Assembly (NCBI GenBank): GCA_963753485.1
Contig: CAVWCL010000005.1
Coordinates: 186,001-250,000 of the forward strand
Origin: CAWDLX01 sp963753485
Lineage (GTDB): Bacteria > Actinomycetota > Actinomycetes > Mycobacteriales > Micromonosporaceae
DNA: 64,000 nt
Reading direction: 5' to 3'
Below, piece by piece: positions 17,068 through 25,044 of this stretch. Both the position numbers and the translations under genes were made by a program. Positions within the stretch are counted from its first letter, which is position 1. Every line of letters starts with the position of its first letter. The notes beneath the pieces are model-generated. The model was given only the letters and a program-made list of their open reading frames with translations, did not search any database and had not been told where the DNA came from.

Positions 17068-17848
17068 AGGAGTTGGGCCGGTTGCGGGCGCCGAGGCGTA
17101 GCGACTGCCATGATCCGTCGACGCTCCAGCCGCCGTCGACCGGCAGAGCCACTCCGTTGACGAAGCCGCTCCGGTCGCTGTCAGCGAGGAACGCCACCGC
17201 CTGCGCCACGTCGTCCGGCGTGGCGAAGCGCCCCATCGGCACGTGGTCGTTGATGTCCGCGTCCCCGTAGGCGCCCTCGCCCTGCGACGCGTCGTCCATC
17301 GGGGTCTTCACCCACCCCGGACACACGGCGTTGACCCGTACGCCACGCCCGCCCCACTCCACCGCCAGCGTCCGGGTGAGCCCGATCAGGCCATGCTTGC
17401 TCGCGTTGTACGCGGCCCGATCGGCGACGCCGAGCAGCCCGGCGACGGAGGCGATGTTCACGATGCTCCCGCTGCCCTGGGCGAGCATGCGGCGGCCGAA
17501 CGCCTGGCACAGCAGGAAGGCGCCGGTCAGGTTGACCTCCACCACCTGGCGCCACCGCTGCGCCGGCGTCTGCTCGGCCGGGCTGATGAGCGCAATGCCG
17601 GCGTTGTTGACCAGCACGTCGGCGCGCCCGTAGGCGGTGTCGAGTTCGGCCGCGAAGCTCGCAACGTCGTTCTCGTCGGCGACGTCACCGGCGACGCGCA
17701 GGGCCTGGTCGAAGCCGGCCACCGGTTGCCGGTCCAGCAGGGCCAGGCGGAACCCGGCGCCGTCCAGGACCTCGGCGATGCGCCGCCCGATGCCCTGCGC
17801 AGCGCCGGTGACCACCGCGACCGGCCCGGGTATCGCTGCGTCCGTCAC
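17057..17848 (-). CDS. SDR-family oxidoreductase
   Basis: A 263-residue classical short-chain dehydrogenase/reductase. The cofactor motif is VVTGAAQGIGRR (residues about 10-21), the NNAG motif is VLVNNAGIAL, and the catalytic Ser and Tyr-x-x-x-Lys lie in NIASVAGLLG and YNASKHGLIG. It ends with the usual PVDGGWSVDG. GTG 17848 gives a standard N-terminus; the frame remains open far upstream. It resembles 3-hydroxyacyl or 3-oxoacyl reductases, but the substrate is unknown. It sits antisense inside the heme cluster, with its final residues (SSSI) encoded by the palindromic repeat arm. Confidence 0.88.
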   Translation of the reverse strand: MTDAAIPGPVAVVTGAAQGIGRRIAEVLDGAGFRLALLDRQPVAGFDQALRVAGDVADENDVASFAAELDTAYGRADVLVNNAGIALISPAEQTPAQRWRQVVEVNLTGAFLLCQAFGRRMLAQGSGSIVNIASVAGLLGVADRAAYNASKHGLIGLTRTLAVEWGGRGVRVNAVCPGWVKTPMDDASQGEGAYGDADINDHVPMGRFATPDDVAQAVAFLADSDRSGFVNGVALPVDGGWSVDGSWQSLRLGARNRPNSSSI

Positions 17849-17909
17849 GGCTCCCACGGTACGGGCACCCGGCGCGACGCCGCGGCGACCGGCGGGGTTC
17901 GATGGTGGC

Positions 17910-19265
17910 GTGCGGATCGCCGTGGTGGGCGCGGGCGTGGCCGGAGTGGCGGCCGCGCTCCGCCTGCACGACCTGGTTCCGCAGGCACAGCTTGTGCTCG
18001 TTGACCAGGCGGACCGGGTGGGCGGCAAGGTATGCACGGGCGAGCTCGCCGGTGAAGCGGTCGAGGCGGGGGCCGAGACGTTCCTCGTCCGCGAGTACGG
18101 GGCGCCGTCGGCGGTCAGCCGGCTGGTCGAGCGGGTCGGCCTCGGACCCGACCTGGTGCATCCGGCGGCGGTGCCGGCGGCGATCGCGCTCGACGGCCAG
18201 CTGCACCTGGTACCGGCCGGCACCCTGCTCGGGGTGCCGTCGGATCTGTCCACCGTGGCGCCACTGGCCACTGTGGACGATCGTGACCGGGACGACGGGC
18301 AGCCGCTGCTCCAGCCAGGGCAGGACGTAAGTGTCGGCACCCTGGTCCGCGCCCGCCTCGGCGATGAGGTCGTCGACCGGCTGGTCGATCCGATGCTCGG
18401 TGGCGTTTACGCCGGGCGCGCCGACCGGCTCTCGCTCGCCACGACCATGCCGGGCCTGTTCGAGGCGGCGCAACATCATCCGACGTTGACCGGCGCGGTG
18501 CGGGCGGCGCTGGCGGCCGCACCGCGGCCACCGGGGGCGCCGGTCTTCGGCGGCGTGCGGGGCGGGCTCAGCCGACTGGTGGACGCGGCGGTCACGGCGA
18601 GCACGGCGAACGTGCGCCGGCGGGCCACTGTTCGCCGGCTGAGCAGTACCGGGGACGGATGGCGCCTCCTGGTGGGCTCGGCGGCCCACGCCGAGGAGCT
18701 GCGGGCCGACGCGGTGGTGCTCGCCGTCCCGGGTCGGCCGGCCGGGCGGCTGCTGGCGTGCGCCGACATCTCGGCGCTGGAGTACGCGAGTGTGGCGCTG
18801 GTCACCCTCGCGCTGGCGCCCGGCACGCCGCTGCCCGCACTCTCGGGTTTCCTGGTGCCGGCCACCGAAGGCTTCGCGGTGAAGGCGGCCACGTTCCTCA
18901 CCGCCAAATGGCCGTGGATGGCCCGTCCGGGCGTGCCGGTCGTGCTCCGCGCGTCGGTCGGGCGCCAGGGCGACGAGGCGGTGCTCCGGCGCACCGATCC
19001 CGAGCTGGTCACCCTGGTCCGTGGTGAGCTGGCCACGCTGCTCGGGGCTGCTCTGCCGGCGCCGCTGGGGGCCCGGGTCACCCGGTGGGGCGGGGCGCTG
19101 CCGCAGTATCCGGTCGGCCACCAGGAGCGGATCGCCCGGGTGCGGGCGGGCCTGCCGCCCACACTCGCGCTGGCCGGGGCGGCCTACGACGGCGTGGGCA
19201 TCGCCGCCTGCGTACGCTCGGGAGAGGCGGCCGCCGATTCGGTGCGGCTGAGCCTGGGAGAGTGA
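17910..19265 (+). CDS. hemY: Coproporphyrinogen III oxidase / protoporphyrinogen oxidase (HemY type)
   Basis: A 451-residue FAD-dependent amine-oxidase-fold protein with the dinucleotide motif VVGAGVAGVAAALRL at the N-terminus and DRVGGKVCT. It also has VDPMLGGVYAGRADRLSL and VFGGVRGGLSRLVDA, typical of HemY. In Gram-positive actinobacteria that also carry ChdC, this enzyme oxidises coproporphyrinogen III to coproporphyrin III (CgoX role), so the traditional name is probably misleading. GTG 17910 is chosen to begin MRIAVVGAG. It is followed after 5 bp by chdC. Confidence 0.9.
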   Translation: MRIAVVGAGVAGVAAALRLHDLVPQAQLVLVDQADRVGGKVCTGELAGEAVEAGAETFLVREYGAPSAVSRLVERVGLGPDLVHPAAVPAAIALDGQLHLVPAGTLLGVPSDLSTVAPLATVDDRDRDDGQPLLQPGQDVSVGTLVRARLGDEVVDRLVDPMLGGVYAGRADRLSLATTMPGLFEAAQHHPTLTGAVRAALAAAPRPPGAPVFGGVRGGLSRLVDAAVTASTANVRRRATVRRLSSTGDGWRLLVGSAAHAEELRADAVVLAVPGRPAGRLLACADISALEYASVALVTLALAPGTPLPALSGFLVPATEGFAVKAATFLTAKWPWMARPGVPVVLRASVGRQGDEAVLRRTDPELVTLVRGELATLLGAALPAPLGARVTRWGGALPQYPVGHQERIARVRAGLPPTLALAGAAYDGVGIAACVRSGEAAADSVRLSLGE

Positions 19266-19270
19266 CGGCC

Positions 19271-19969
19271 ATGACTGAAACGAACGCCGCCCGGCTGCGC
19301 GAGTTGAACGCCACCATGCGGTACACGATGTGGTCGGTGTTCCGGGCCACGATCGAGGCGCCGGTGGTACAGCGTGAGAATGTCGCCGACGAGGTGGACT
19401 CGCTCGTCGAAGGGCTGGTCGCGAAGGACGTCGTGGTGCGCGGCACCTACGATGTCTCCGGCCTGCGGGCCGACGCCGATCTCATGGTGTGGTGGCACGC
19501 CCCGACCGCGGACGCCCTCCAGGACGCGTACGGGCGCCTGCGCCGCATCCGCGGGGCCACGCTGACCCCGGTCTGGTCGGCGATGGCGCTGCACCGCCCG
19601 GCCGAGTTCAACAAGAGCCACGTGCCGGCGTTCCTCGCCGGCGAGCCGCCGAAGGCGTATGTCTGCGTATATCCGTTCGTCCGCTCGTACGAGTGGTACC
19701 TGCTCCCCGACGAGGAGCGCCGCGAAATGCTCGCCGAGCACGGCCGGATGGCGCGGGCCTACCCGGACGTGCGGGCCAACACGGTCGCCTCGTTCGCACT
19801 CGGCGACTACGAGTGGATCCTGGCCTTCGAGGCGGACGAGCTGCACCGCATCGTGGACCTCATGCGCGACCTGCGGGCCTCGCGTGCCCGGCGGCACGTG
19901 CGCGAGGAAGTCCCCTTCTACACCGGGCGCCGCCGCCCCATCGCCGACATCCTCGCCTCGCTGCCGTAG
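19271..19969 (+). CDS. chdC: Coproheme decarboxylase (HemQ/ChdC)
   Basis: A 232-residue chlorite-dismutase-fold protein that decarboxylates coproheme to heme b, the last step of the coproporphyrin-dependent route. The characteristic segments MVWWHAP, YPFVRSYEWYLLP and the heme-ligand region REMLAEHGRMAR are present. ATG 19271 lies 5 bp after the hemY stop, so the two are co-transcribed. A 64-bp palindromic repeat lies just downstream. No ferrochelatase (cpfC) is in this window. Confidence 0.93.
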   Translation: MTETNAARLRELNATMRYTMWSVFRATIEAPVVQRENVADEVDSLVEGLVAKDVVVRGTYDVSGLRADADLMVWWHAPTADALQDAYGRLRRIRGATLTPVWSAMALHRPAEFNKSHVPAFLAGEPPKAYVCVYPFVRSYEWYLLPDEERREMLAEHGRMARAYPDVRANTVASFALGDYEWILAFEADELHRIVDLMRDLRASRARRHVREEVPFYTGRRRPIADILASLP

Positions 19970-19985
19970 CCCGCGCCACAACCTC

Positions 19986-20049
19986 CGTCGATCTAGGGCG
20001 TACGCACATGGTTTGATCTCTGAACGGGTGTCCAAGCCCAAGGTCGACA
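19986..20049. repeat. 64-bp palindromic repeat, copy 2 (most diverged)
   Basis: The left arm CGTCGATCTAGGGC is intact. The right arm is degraded (GCCCAAGGTCGACA). It lies between convergent chdC and the GNAT gene. Confidence 0.85.
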
Positions 20050-20056
20050 GGGGGAA

Positions 20057-20497
20057 TCAGACAGTGGCCGGGCGGCGCATCGGCACGTGCCGGATGCCGT
20101 CCTCTTCGTACTCGGGCCCGCTCGGGCTGAAGCCGTACCGGGCGTAGAAGCCGACCAGGTAGCTCTGCGCGTCCAGCACGCAGGGCTGCCCGCCGACGAG
20201 GTTCAGGGCGGCGGCCACCAACCGGCCGGACAGGCCGCCGCCGCGCGCGCCGACCGCGGTGCAGACCCGGCCGATGCGGGACTCGCCACCCGGCTCGGCC
20301 AGGATCCGCAGATAGGCGACCGGCTCACCGGCGGCGTCGGCGTACCACAGGTGCCGGGTCCGCGGTTCCAGGTCACGGCCGTCGAGCTCGGGGTAGGGGC
20401 AGTGCTGCTCCACGACGAAGACGTCGCTGCGTAACCGCAGCAGCCGGTACAGCGTCGTCGCGTCCAGATCGGACAGGCTCGCCATCAGCTCATGCAC
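20057..20497 (-). CDS. ElaA-like GNAT N-acetyltransferase
   Basis: A 146-residue acetyltransferase. The N-terminus LYRLLRLRSDVFVVEQHCPYPELDGRD is the typical ElaA signature. The acetyl-CoA site is degenerate (RGGGLSGRLVAAAL), and the C-terminus QSYLVGFYARYGFSPSGPEYEEDGIRH is well conserved. The substrate is unknown. It converges on chdC across palindromic repeat copy 2. Confidence 0.82.
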   Translation of the reverse strand: MHELMASLSDLDATTLYRLLRLRSDVFVVEQHCPYPELDGRDLEPRTRHLWYADAAGEPVAYLRILAEPGGESRIGRVCTAVGARGGGLSGRLVAAALNLVGGQPCVLDAQSYLVGFYARYGFSPSGPEYEEDGIRHVPMRRPATV

Positions 20498-20524
20498 GGT
20501 TCGATGCTACGAAGAGCCGGTCGG

Positions 20525-21118
20525 TCAGGTCTCCGCCTGGCATCCGCCCGTCGTGGTCTGGAAACTCGTCGCCGGCCAGATATCGCGGTACAGGCAGGTG
20601 GTCGACGGCGTGAACGACGTATAGGGCGCCTGGAACGAGCCGGTGTACGTACTGGTCGAGCAGTCAGCGTGGTACACGTACTTGGTGACGTTCGCCCGGT
20701 AGCCGCGTTCGCTGACGACGACGCGAGCCGTCTTGCCGGCCGGTACCGGGGTCGAGTAGGTCCACGATGAACTCCGGCTGGCGCTGACCGAGAGGTCGAC
20801 GCTGAGTCCAATGGACTGCTCGATCGCCACCACGACCAGGCTGCCGGAGAAGCTCACACCGCCACTGAGCGAACCGCCGAGGGTCGTGGTGGCGGTCGCC
20901 GAGACGGTGTGCTCGATGGTGCCCGGCCCGGCCAGCCAGTCGCTGGCGGTGTTCGAGGTCCGCCACCCCAGCAGCGGGCTGTGCGCCGAGTAGTCGGTTT
21001 CGGACAGGCACGCATTCGGGATGACCGGCCCCGCGGCCGTGGCCGCTGTAGCCGGAACGAGTGAGATGGCGGATACCAATACCGTAGTAGTCAATAATCG
21101 AATCCCAGCCGATGTCAT
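20525..21118 (-). CDS. Secreted protein of unknown function
   Basis: A 197-residue exported protein. A signal peptide (LLTTTVLVSAISLVPATAATA) probably ends at an Ala-x-Ala site around residue 29. The mature part is rich in Ser, Thr and Gly in alternating patterns (TVSATATTTLGGSLSGGVSF), consistent with beta strands. Four cysteines (ACLSE, DCSTS, TCLYRD, GCQAE) could form two disulfides. The beta-rich amphipathic stretch recalls pore-forming or adhesive proteins, but I recognise no domain. It is next to another exported gene on the same strand. Confidence 0.65.
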   Translation of the reverse strand: MTSAGIRLLTTTVLVSAISLVPATAATAAGPVIPNACLSETDYSAHSPLLGWRTSNTASDWLAGPGTIEHTVSATATTTLGGSLSGGVSFSGSLVVVAIEQSIGLSVDLSVSASRSSSWTYSTPVPAGKTARVVVSERGYRANVTKYVYHADCSTSTYTGSFQAPYTSFTPSTTCLYRDIWPATSFQTTTGGCQAET

Positions 21119-21203
21119 TGCCTTCCTCCCTGTTTTACAGCAATGAGTTCCAGCCTGACCGTCGACGCCCGGGCCCGCCGGGTGTCCGCGAAGATGCGGA
21201 CGA

Positions 21204-21797
21204 TCAGCAGCTGGTGGCGCCGGCCGGCCGGCCGACGCACATGTCGACGAAATGCCGCAGGGTCAGGGCGTAGGTCTCGCCGGCCGTGCGGTAGACGACC
21301 CGGAGCTCGGTGAGCGCGATGTCTTTCGTACCTACTCGGATTCCGAGCATGAACTGATACCGAGTGCCGCCGTGCTCCGCCGGTTCGAGAACGAGACCCG
21401 CCACGTCCTGCAAGGTGGCGCCGGGTGGCGGATACGACCGGGCAATGCCGAACGAGTCCTCATCCTTGTCGTACCGAATGACATGGACGCCGAGGATCAC
21501 GTCCGCCTGGGGCGCGTCCTGGAAAACCGGTTCGGCGCTGATCAGCTCAACCGGCTCGTGGCCTTCATTGATCACAACGGACGAGCCGTCCGCGATTCGT
21601 TCGCCGGGCCGGACGACGAGTTGATACCGCGACGTGCCCGTGGCGATGTCGCGGAGCGGGTCCATCGGCGGGCCGGTTACCGCCGGTGTGGAGACGGATT
21701 CCGACGTCGGTGGCGCGACCGACGGTGACCTCGTACATCCCCCAAGAAGGGCAAGAATGATCAGTACGCCGGCCGGCCATCGACGGTTGCTCGCCAT
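21204..21797 (-). CDS. Putative lipoprotein
   Basis: A 197-residue predicted lipoprotein. The signal AGVLIILALLGGC ends in lipobox LGGC, followed by a Ser/Thr/Pro-rich linker and a beta-rich domain (YQLVVRPGERIADGSSVVI). A C-terminal Cys pair (MCVGRPAGATSC) may form a disulfide. ATG 21797 gives a normal signal peptide, whereas the longer frame from 21902 does not. Function is unknown. It shares a divergent intergenic region with a META-domain lipoprotein gene. Confidence 0.62.
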   Translation of the reverse strand: MASNRRWPAGVLIILALLGGCTRSPSVAPPTSESVSTPAVTGPPMDPLRDIATGTSRYQLVVRPGERIADGSSVVINEGHEPVELISAEPVFQDAPQADVILGVHVIRYDKDEDSFGIARSYPPPGATLQDVAGLVLEPAEHGGTRYQFMLGIRVGTKDIALTELRVVYRTAGETYALTLRHFVDMCVGRPAGATSC

Positions 21798-22141
21798 TTC
21801 GCCCCCCGCTCGTCCGCCATGCGGTCGAAACAGATGTGACAGCAGCCTATTCGGACCGAACCCGCTGTCAAGAGGGAAATGGGATTCGATCTCATTCGAC
21901 AAGAAACTTCGTCGAATCCATGATTCATAACGCGAGCGTTTCGATCACCCGTGACGGCCGATTCCACAACTTGCACGGATTCCAGCGAATTGACGGGCCC
22001 CTTGGGGCTTTTCGTCGCTCGAGCGGCCGGCGGGCAACCGCGTGCGTCGTGTGGTTTGCGCGGCCGGAAATGTGTCGGGGTTGCGTCTCCCGGTACGCTC
22101 CGACTGTGCAGACCACGCGTCGCGGACGGCGTCAGATCCCC
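21798..22141. other. Divergent intergenic region, lower GC
   Basis: About 340 bp between two divergent lipoprotein genes. It is visibly more AT-rich than its surroundings, as expected for two promoters. No conserved operator could be picked out by eye. Confidence 0.4.
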
Positions 22142-22576
22142 ATGGGGACGTCACGTTCGCTGAGGGCCACCCTTTGCTTGCTCACAGTCGTCATGGCAAC
22201 GGCCGGCTGTAACCAGACAAAGGCACCAACCGACGCGGACCGGTCACTGATCCACACCCGTTGGGTCGTCGACAAGGTTGCCTCGGCTGGGGCGTCTGTT
22301 GATCCCGGTCACGAAGCCTACCTGATCTTCGATGGGGTCGGGGGCTTCACTGGATCGACCGGTTGCACGCCAGTCAATGGAACCGCCGTCATCGCCATCG
22401 ACCAGATTACCGTTTCCGTGTCAGGCACGCCGACCTGTACAGAGGATGAACGGCTCCCACTCCACAATGCCGTCCTGGCGACCCTGCGCGGCGATGTCAG
22501 CTACCGCATCGACTGGCAGCGGTTGATGCTGTCAGGCCCAACGGGTAAAGGGTTGACGCTGCAGGCCTCGAACTGA
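22142..22576 (+). CDS. META/HslJ-like domain lipoprotein
   Basis: A 144-residue predicted lipoprotein with signal LRATLCLLTVVMATAGC (lipobox TAGC) and a C-terminal META/HslJ-like fold. It has the pattern IHTRWVVDKVASAG, LIFDGVGGFTGSTGCTPVNGTA, followed by TCTEDERL and the closing LMLSGPTGKGLTLQ. META-domain proteins are small envelope proteins linked to antibiotic tolerance or secretion in some bacteria; the role here is unknown. ATG 22142 is chosen for the signal peptide. Confidence 0.7.
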   Translation: MGTSRSLRATLCLLTVVMATAGCNQTKAPTDADRSLIHTRWVVDKVASAGASVDPGHEAYLIFDGVGGFTGSTGCTPVNGTAVIAIDQITVSVSGTPTCTEDERLPLHNAVLATLRGDVSYRIDWQRLMLSGPTGKGLTLQASN

Positions 22577-22825
22577 CCGCGCGCGGGGCCCGTGAGCACG
22601 GCCGCGCGGGGAGTTCGCCCAGGTGCAGGCCAATTCGCCGATGGCACCGGTGACCCTGACGAAGTCACGCGAAGATCGCTACTGCTATCCGGGGGCGGTA
22701 TCCTGCCGCGTCGTATTTCGACGGCGCCGGTACCAGTAGGCGGCGGCGCCGACGAGAAGCAGCGCAATTGCCACCGGCCGTGCGGTGTGCTGCGTGAAGC
22801 AGGCTACCTGCGGTTCGAGGCGTCG

Positions 22826-23245
22826 CTACGTCGCCCGCTCGCCAGATTCGAGGGTCATGCTGATGCTGTTGATGCAGTAGCGCGCGTTCTTGGGCGTCAT
22901 CCGCTCACCGTCGAATCGGTGACCGAGATGCGAGTCGCACCGTGCGCACCGGACCTCGATGCGCACCATGCCGTGCGAGCGGTCCTCCAGATAGCGGATG
23001 GCTCCGGGCAGCGCCTCGTCGAACGACGGCCAGCCGCAGTGCGAGTCGAACTTGGCGTCGGAGGAGAACAGCTCGGCGCCGCAGGCCCGGCACGCGTACC
23101 GGCCCTTGGTCTTCGTACTGACGTACTCACCCGTCCAGGCGGGCTCGGTGCCCGCTTGGCGCAGGACCCGGAACTCGGCCGGGCTCAGCCGGACCCGCCA
23201 CTCGTCCTCGGTATGGGGTAGATCCACTGGCAGTTCGCTGGTCAT
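22826..23245 (-). CDS. msrB: Peptide-methionine (R)-S-oxide reductase
   Basis: A 139-residue MsrB repairing methionine-R-sulfoxide in oxidised proteins. Zinc-binding cysteine pairs are CRACG and CARC, CGWPSF is conserved, and the catalytic Cys lies in RYCINSISM near the C-terminus. Length is normal. It stands alone between two forward genes. Confidence 0.95.
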   Translation of the reverse strand: MTSELPVDLPHTEDEWRVRLSPAEFRVLRQAGTEPAWTGEYVSTKTKGRYACRACGAELFSSDAKFDSHCGWPSFDEALPGAIRYLEDRSHGMVRIEVRCARCDSHLGHRFDGERMTPKNARYCINSISMTLESGERAT

Positions 23246-23334
23246 GGTTCAACGGTACGCAGAAGCTCGCGGTTCGTCTGTTACCAATCGCGAACGGCCG
23301 TCGTTGGGTACGGCATGACCGACGGACGCCTGTG

Positions 23335-23919
23335 GTGAGCTTTCGACCCACGCTCGCCCAGTCGCTCGGTCGTGGGATGTGCTTCGGCGCCGCCGCGGGT
23401 ATGGCGGTGTGTCTCGTCCTGGTCCTGCTCTCGGCGACCGGCGTGGACGTGCGGGCGGGGGCGTCCGAGTGGCTGGCCGCGATACCGATCGCCGTGCTCG
23501 CTCTCCTCGGTGGTGCGGCCGGCGTATCGCTGGGCCGTGTGCAGGGCACGGATGTCGACGACAGCGGCCTGCACCCAGTGCCCGACCAGGTGGGCGGGTA
23601 CGTCGCGTGGCGGCGCGTCGATGACTTGTATACCGAGCGCAGGGGTGGCCGGACCCGCATCGTCGTGCAGCTCGACAATGGCCAGGTGGCGCGGCTGCGG
23701 GCGCCGTACGACGGCCGGTGGTTCGCCCACGATCCGGCCTTCGAACGCAAGATGTTCATGCTGCGTCACCTGTGGGCAACCCATCGCGGGTACGCCGTGA
23801 GCGCCCATCACTACCCGCCACGACGGGGAACCGGGCCCCGGGGCCAGGGTAGGGTCGTCCTATGGCCGGGAAGACTACGGCGGTCGAGTTGGAGGTCGCG
23901 GGGCATACCGTCCGGGTAA
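23335..23919 (+). CDS. Two-helix membrane protein, unknown function
   Basis: A protein of about 194 residues with two N-terminal transmembrane helices (FGAAAGMAVCLVLVLLSATG and AAIPIAVLALLGGAAGVSL), then a cytoplasmic domain with RIVVQLDNGQVARLRAPYDG, resembling a small PH-like beta domain. I do not recognise a named family. The start is GTG 23332 or 23335. Its 3' end overlaps the ligD-type gene by 58 bp, so the last 20-odd residues (Arg-rich) may be fortuitous read-through. Confidence 0.6.
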   Translation: MSFRPTLAQSLGRGMCFGAAAGMAVCLVLVLLSATGVDVRAGASEWLAAIPIAVLALLGGAAGVSLGRVQGTDVDDSGLHPVPDQVGGYVAWRRVDDLYTERRGGRTRIVVQLDNGQVARLRAPYDGRWFAHDPAFERKMFMLRHLWATHRGYAVSAHHYPPRRGTGPRGQGRVVLWPGRLRRSSWRSRGIPSG

Positions 23920-24935
23920 GCAACCCGGACAAGATCTACTTCCCCGAACGCGGGTTCACCAAACTCGACGTGGTGTCGTACTACATCGCCGTCGGCGACG
24001 GCATCCTGCGCGCGCTGTTCGAGCGTCCGACCACACTGGAGCGATGGCCGGGCGGTGTCGTTCCGGGCGCGAAGCTGTCGACCCGGATGGACCACACCGG
24101 CGATGCCTTCTACCAGAAGCGCATCCCGACCCGGGGCGTGCCCGAGTGGGTGGAGTCCGCTGAGATCAAGTTCCCCAGTGGACGGACGGCCGACGAGCTC
24201 TGTCCGGTCGACCTGGCCCACGTGGCGTGGGCCGCACAGCTCGGCACGATCGTCTTCCACCCGTGGCCGGTGCGTCGATCTGATGTAGACGCTCCAGACG
24301 AGCTGCGCATCGACCTCGACCCGCAGCCCGGCACCGACTTCACCGACGCGGTCGCCGTGGCCGGCGAGGTCCGGGCGTTGCTGGATGAGCTGGGCTGGGT
24401 CGGCTTCCCCAAGACCTCAGGCGGTCGCGGGATCCACGTGTACATCCGCATTGCTCCACAGTGGTCATTCGTGGATGCCCGCCGCGCCGTCATCGCGTTC
24501 GCGCGCGAGATCGAGCGCCGCCGCCCGGACCAGGCGACCACGAAATGGTGGAAGGAGCAGCGCGGCAAGCGGGTGTTCCTGGACTACAACCAGATGGCCC
24601 GCGACCGGACCATCGCCTGCGCCTACTCCCTGCGGGCCAACGCCCGCGCGACCGTCTCCACCCCGCTGCGGTGGGACGAGTTGGACCGGGTCGAGCCAAA
24701 CGACTTCACCCTCGACTCGGTACGCGAGCGGTTCGCCACGATCGGCGACCCGCACGCGGCGATCAACGAGGTCGCGCACGACATCACGCCACTGCTGGAG
24801 TGGGCCGACCGGGACGAATCAGCGGGCGACGGTGACCTGCCGTACCCGCCGGAGTACCCGAAAATGCCTGGCGAGCCGAAGCGGGTCCAGCCCAGCCGTG
24901 ACCGGGACCGGGACCGCACCCAGACCACCGGCTAG
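23862..24935 (+). CDS. LigD-type polymerase/primase domain protein
   Basis: A 357-residue stand-alone polymerase domain of the NHEJ LigD family (AEP primase fold). Motifs are NPDKIYFPE at the N-terminus, the catalytic DELRIDLDPQPG (Asp-x-Asp, about residue 146-157), TSGGRGIHVYIRI, and GKRVFLDYNQMARDRTIACAYS. Such enzymes fill and extend ends during Ku-dependent repair. No ligase or nuclease domain is fused and no ku gene is nearby, so partners would be elsewhere. A hydrophilic Arg/Asp tail ends the protein. Its 3' end is 11 bp before palindromic repeat copy 3. Confidence 0.9.
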   Translation: MAGKTTAVELEVAGHTVRVSNPDKIYFPERGFTKLDVVSYYIAVGDGILRALFERPTTLERWPGGVVPGAKLSTRMDHTGDAFYQKRIPTRGVPEWVESAEIKFPSGRTADELCPVDLAHVAWAAQLGTIVFHPWPVRRSDVDAPDELRIDLDPQPGTDFTDAVAVAGEVRALLDELGWVGFPKTSGGRGIHVYIRIAPQWSFVDARRAVIAFAREIERRRPDQATTKWWKEQRGKRVFLDYNQMARDRTIACAYSLRANARATVSTPLRWDELDRVEPNDFTLDSVRERFATIGDPHAAINEVAHDITPLLEWADRDESAGDGDLPYPPEYPKMPGEPKRVQPSRDRDRDRTQTTG

Positions 24936-24946
24936 CCCTCTCCTCC

Positions 24947-25010
24947 TGTCGATCTAGGGCATACGCACACGGTTAGAGATCAAAGTATGTGCGTACGGCC
25001 TAGATCCACG
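24947..25010. repeat. 64-bp palindromic repeat, copy 3
   Basis: The left arm is TGTCGATCTAGGGC and the right arm GGCCTAGATCCACG, with internal ATACGCAC and GTGCGTA extending the stem. It lies between the convergent ligD-type gene and the hydrolase gene. Confidence 0.9.
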
Positions 25011-25044
25011 AGAAAGGGTGCGTGGGGCAGAGACGATGCAAGGG

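Noticed and set aside
17637..17909. Longer N-terminus for the HemY-like protein
   Set aside because: The extension is antisense to the SDR gene and lacks homology. The FAD motif should be at the N-terminus.
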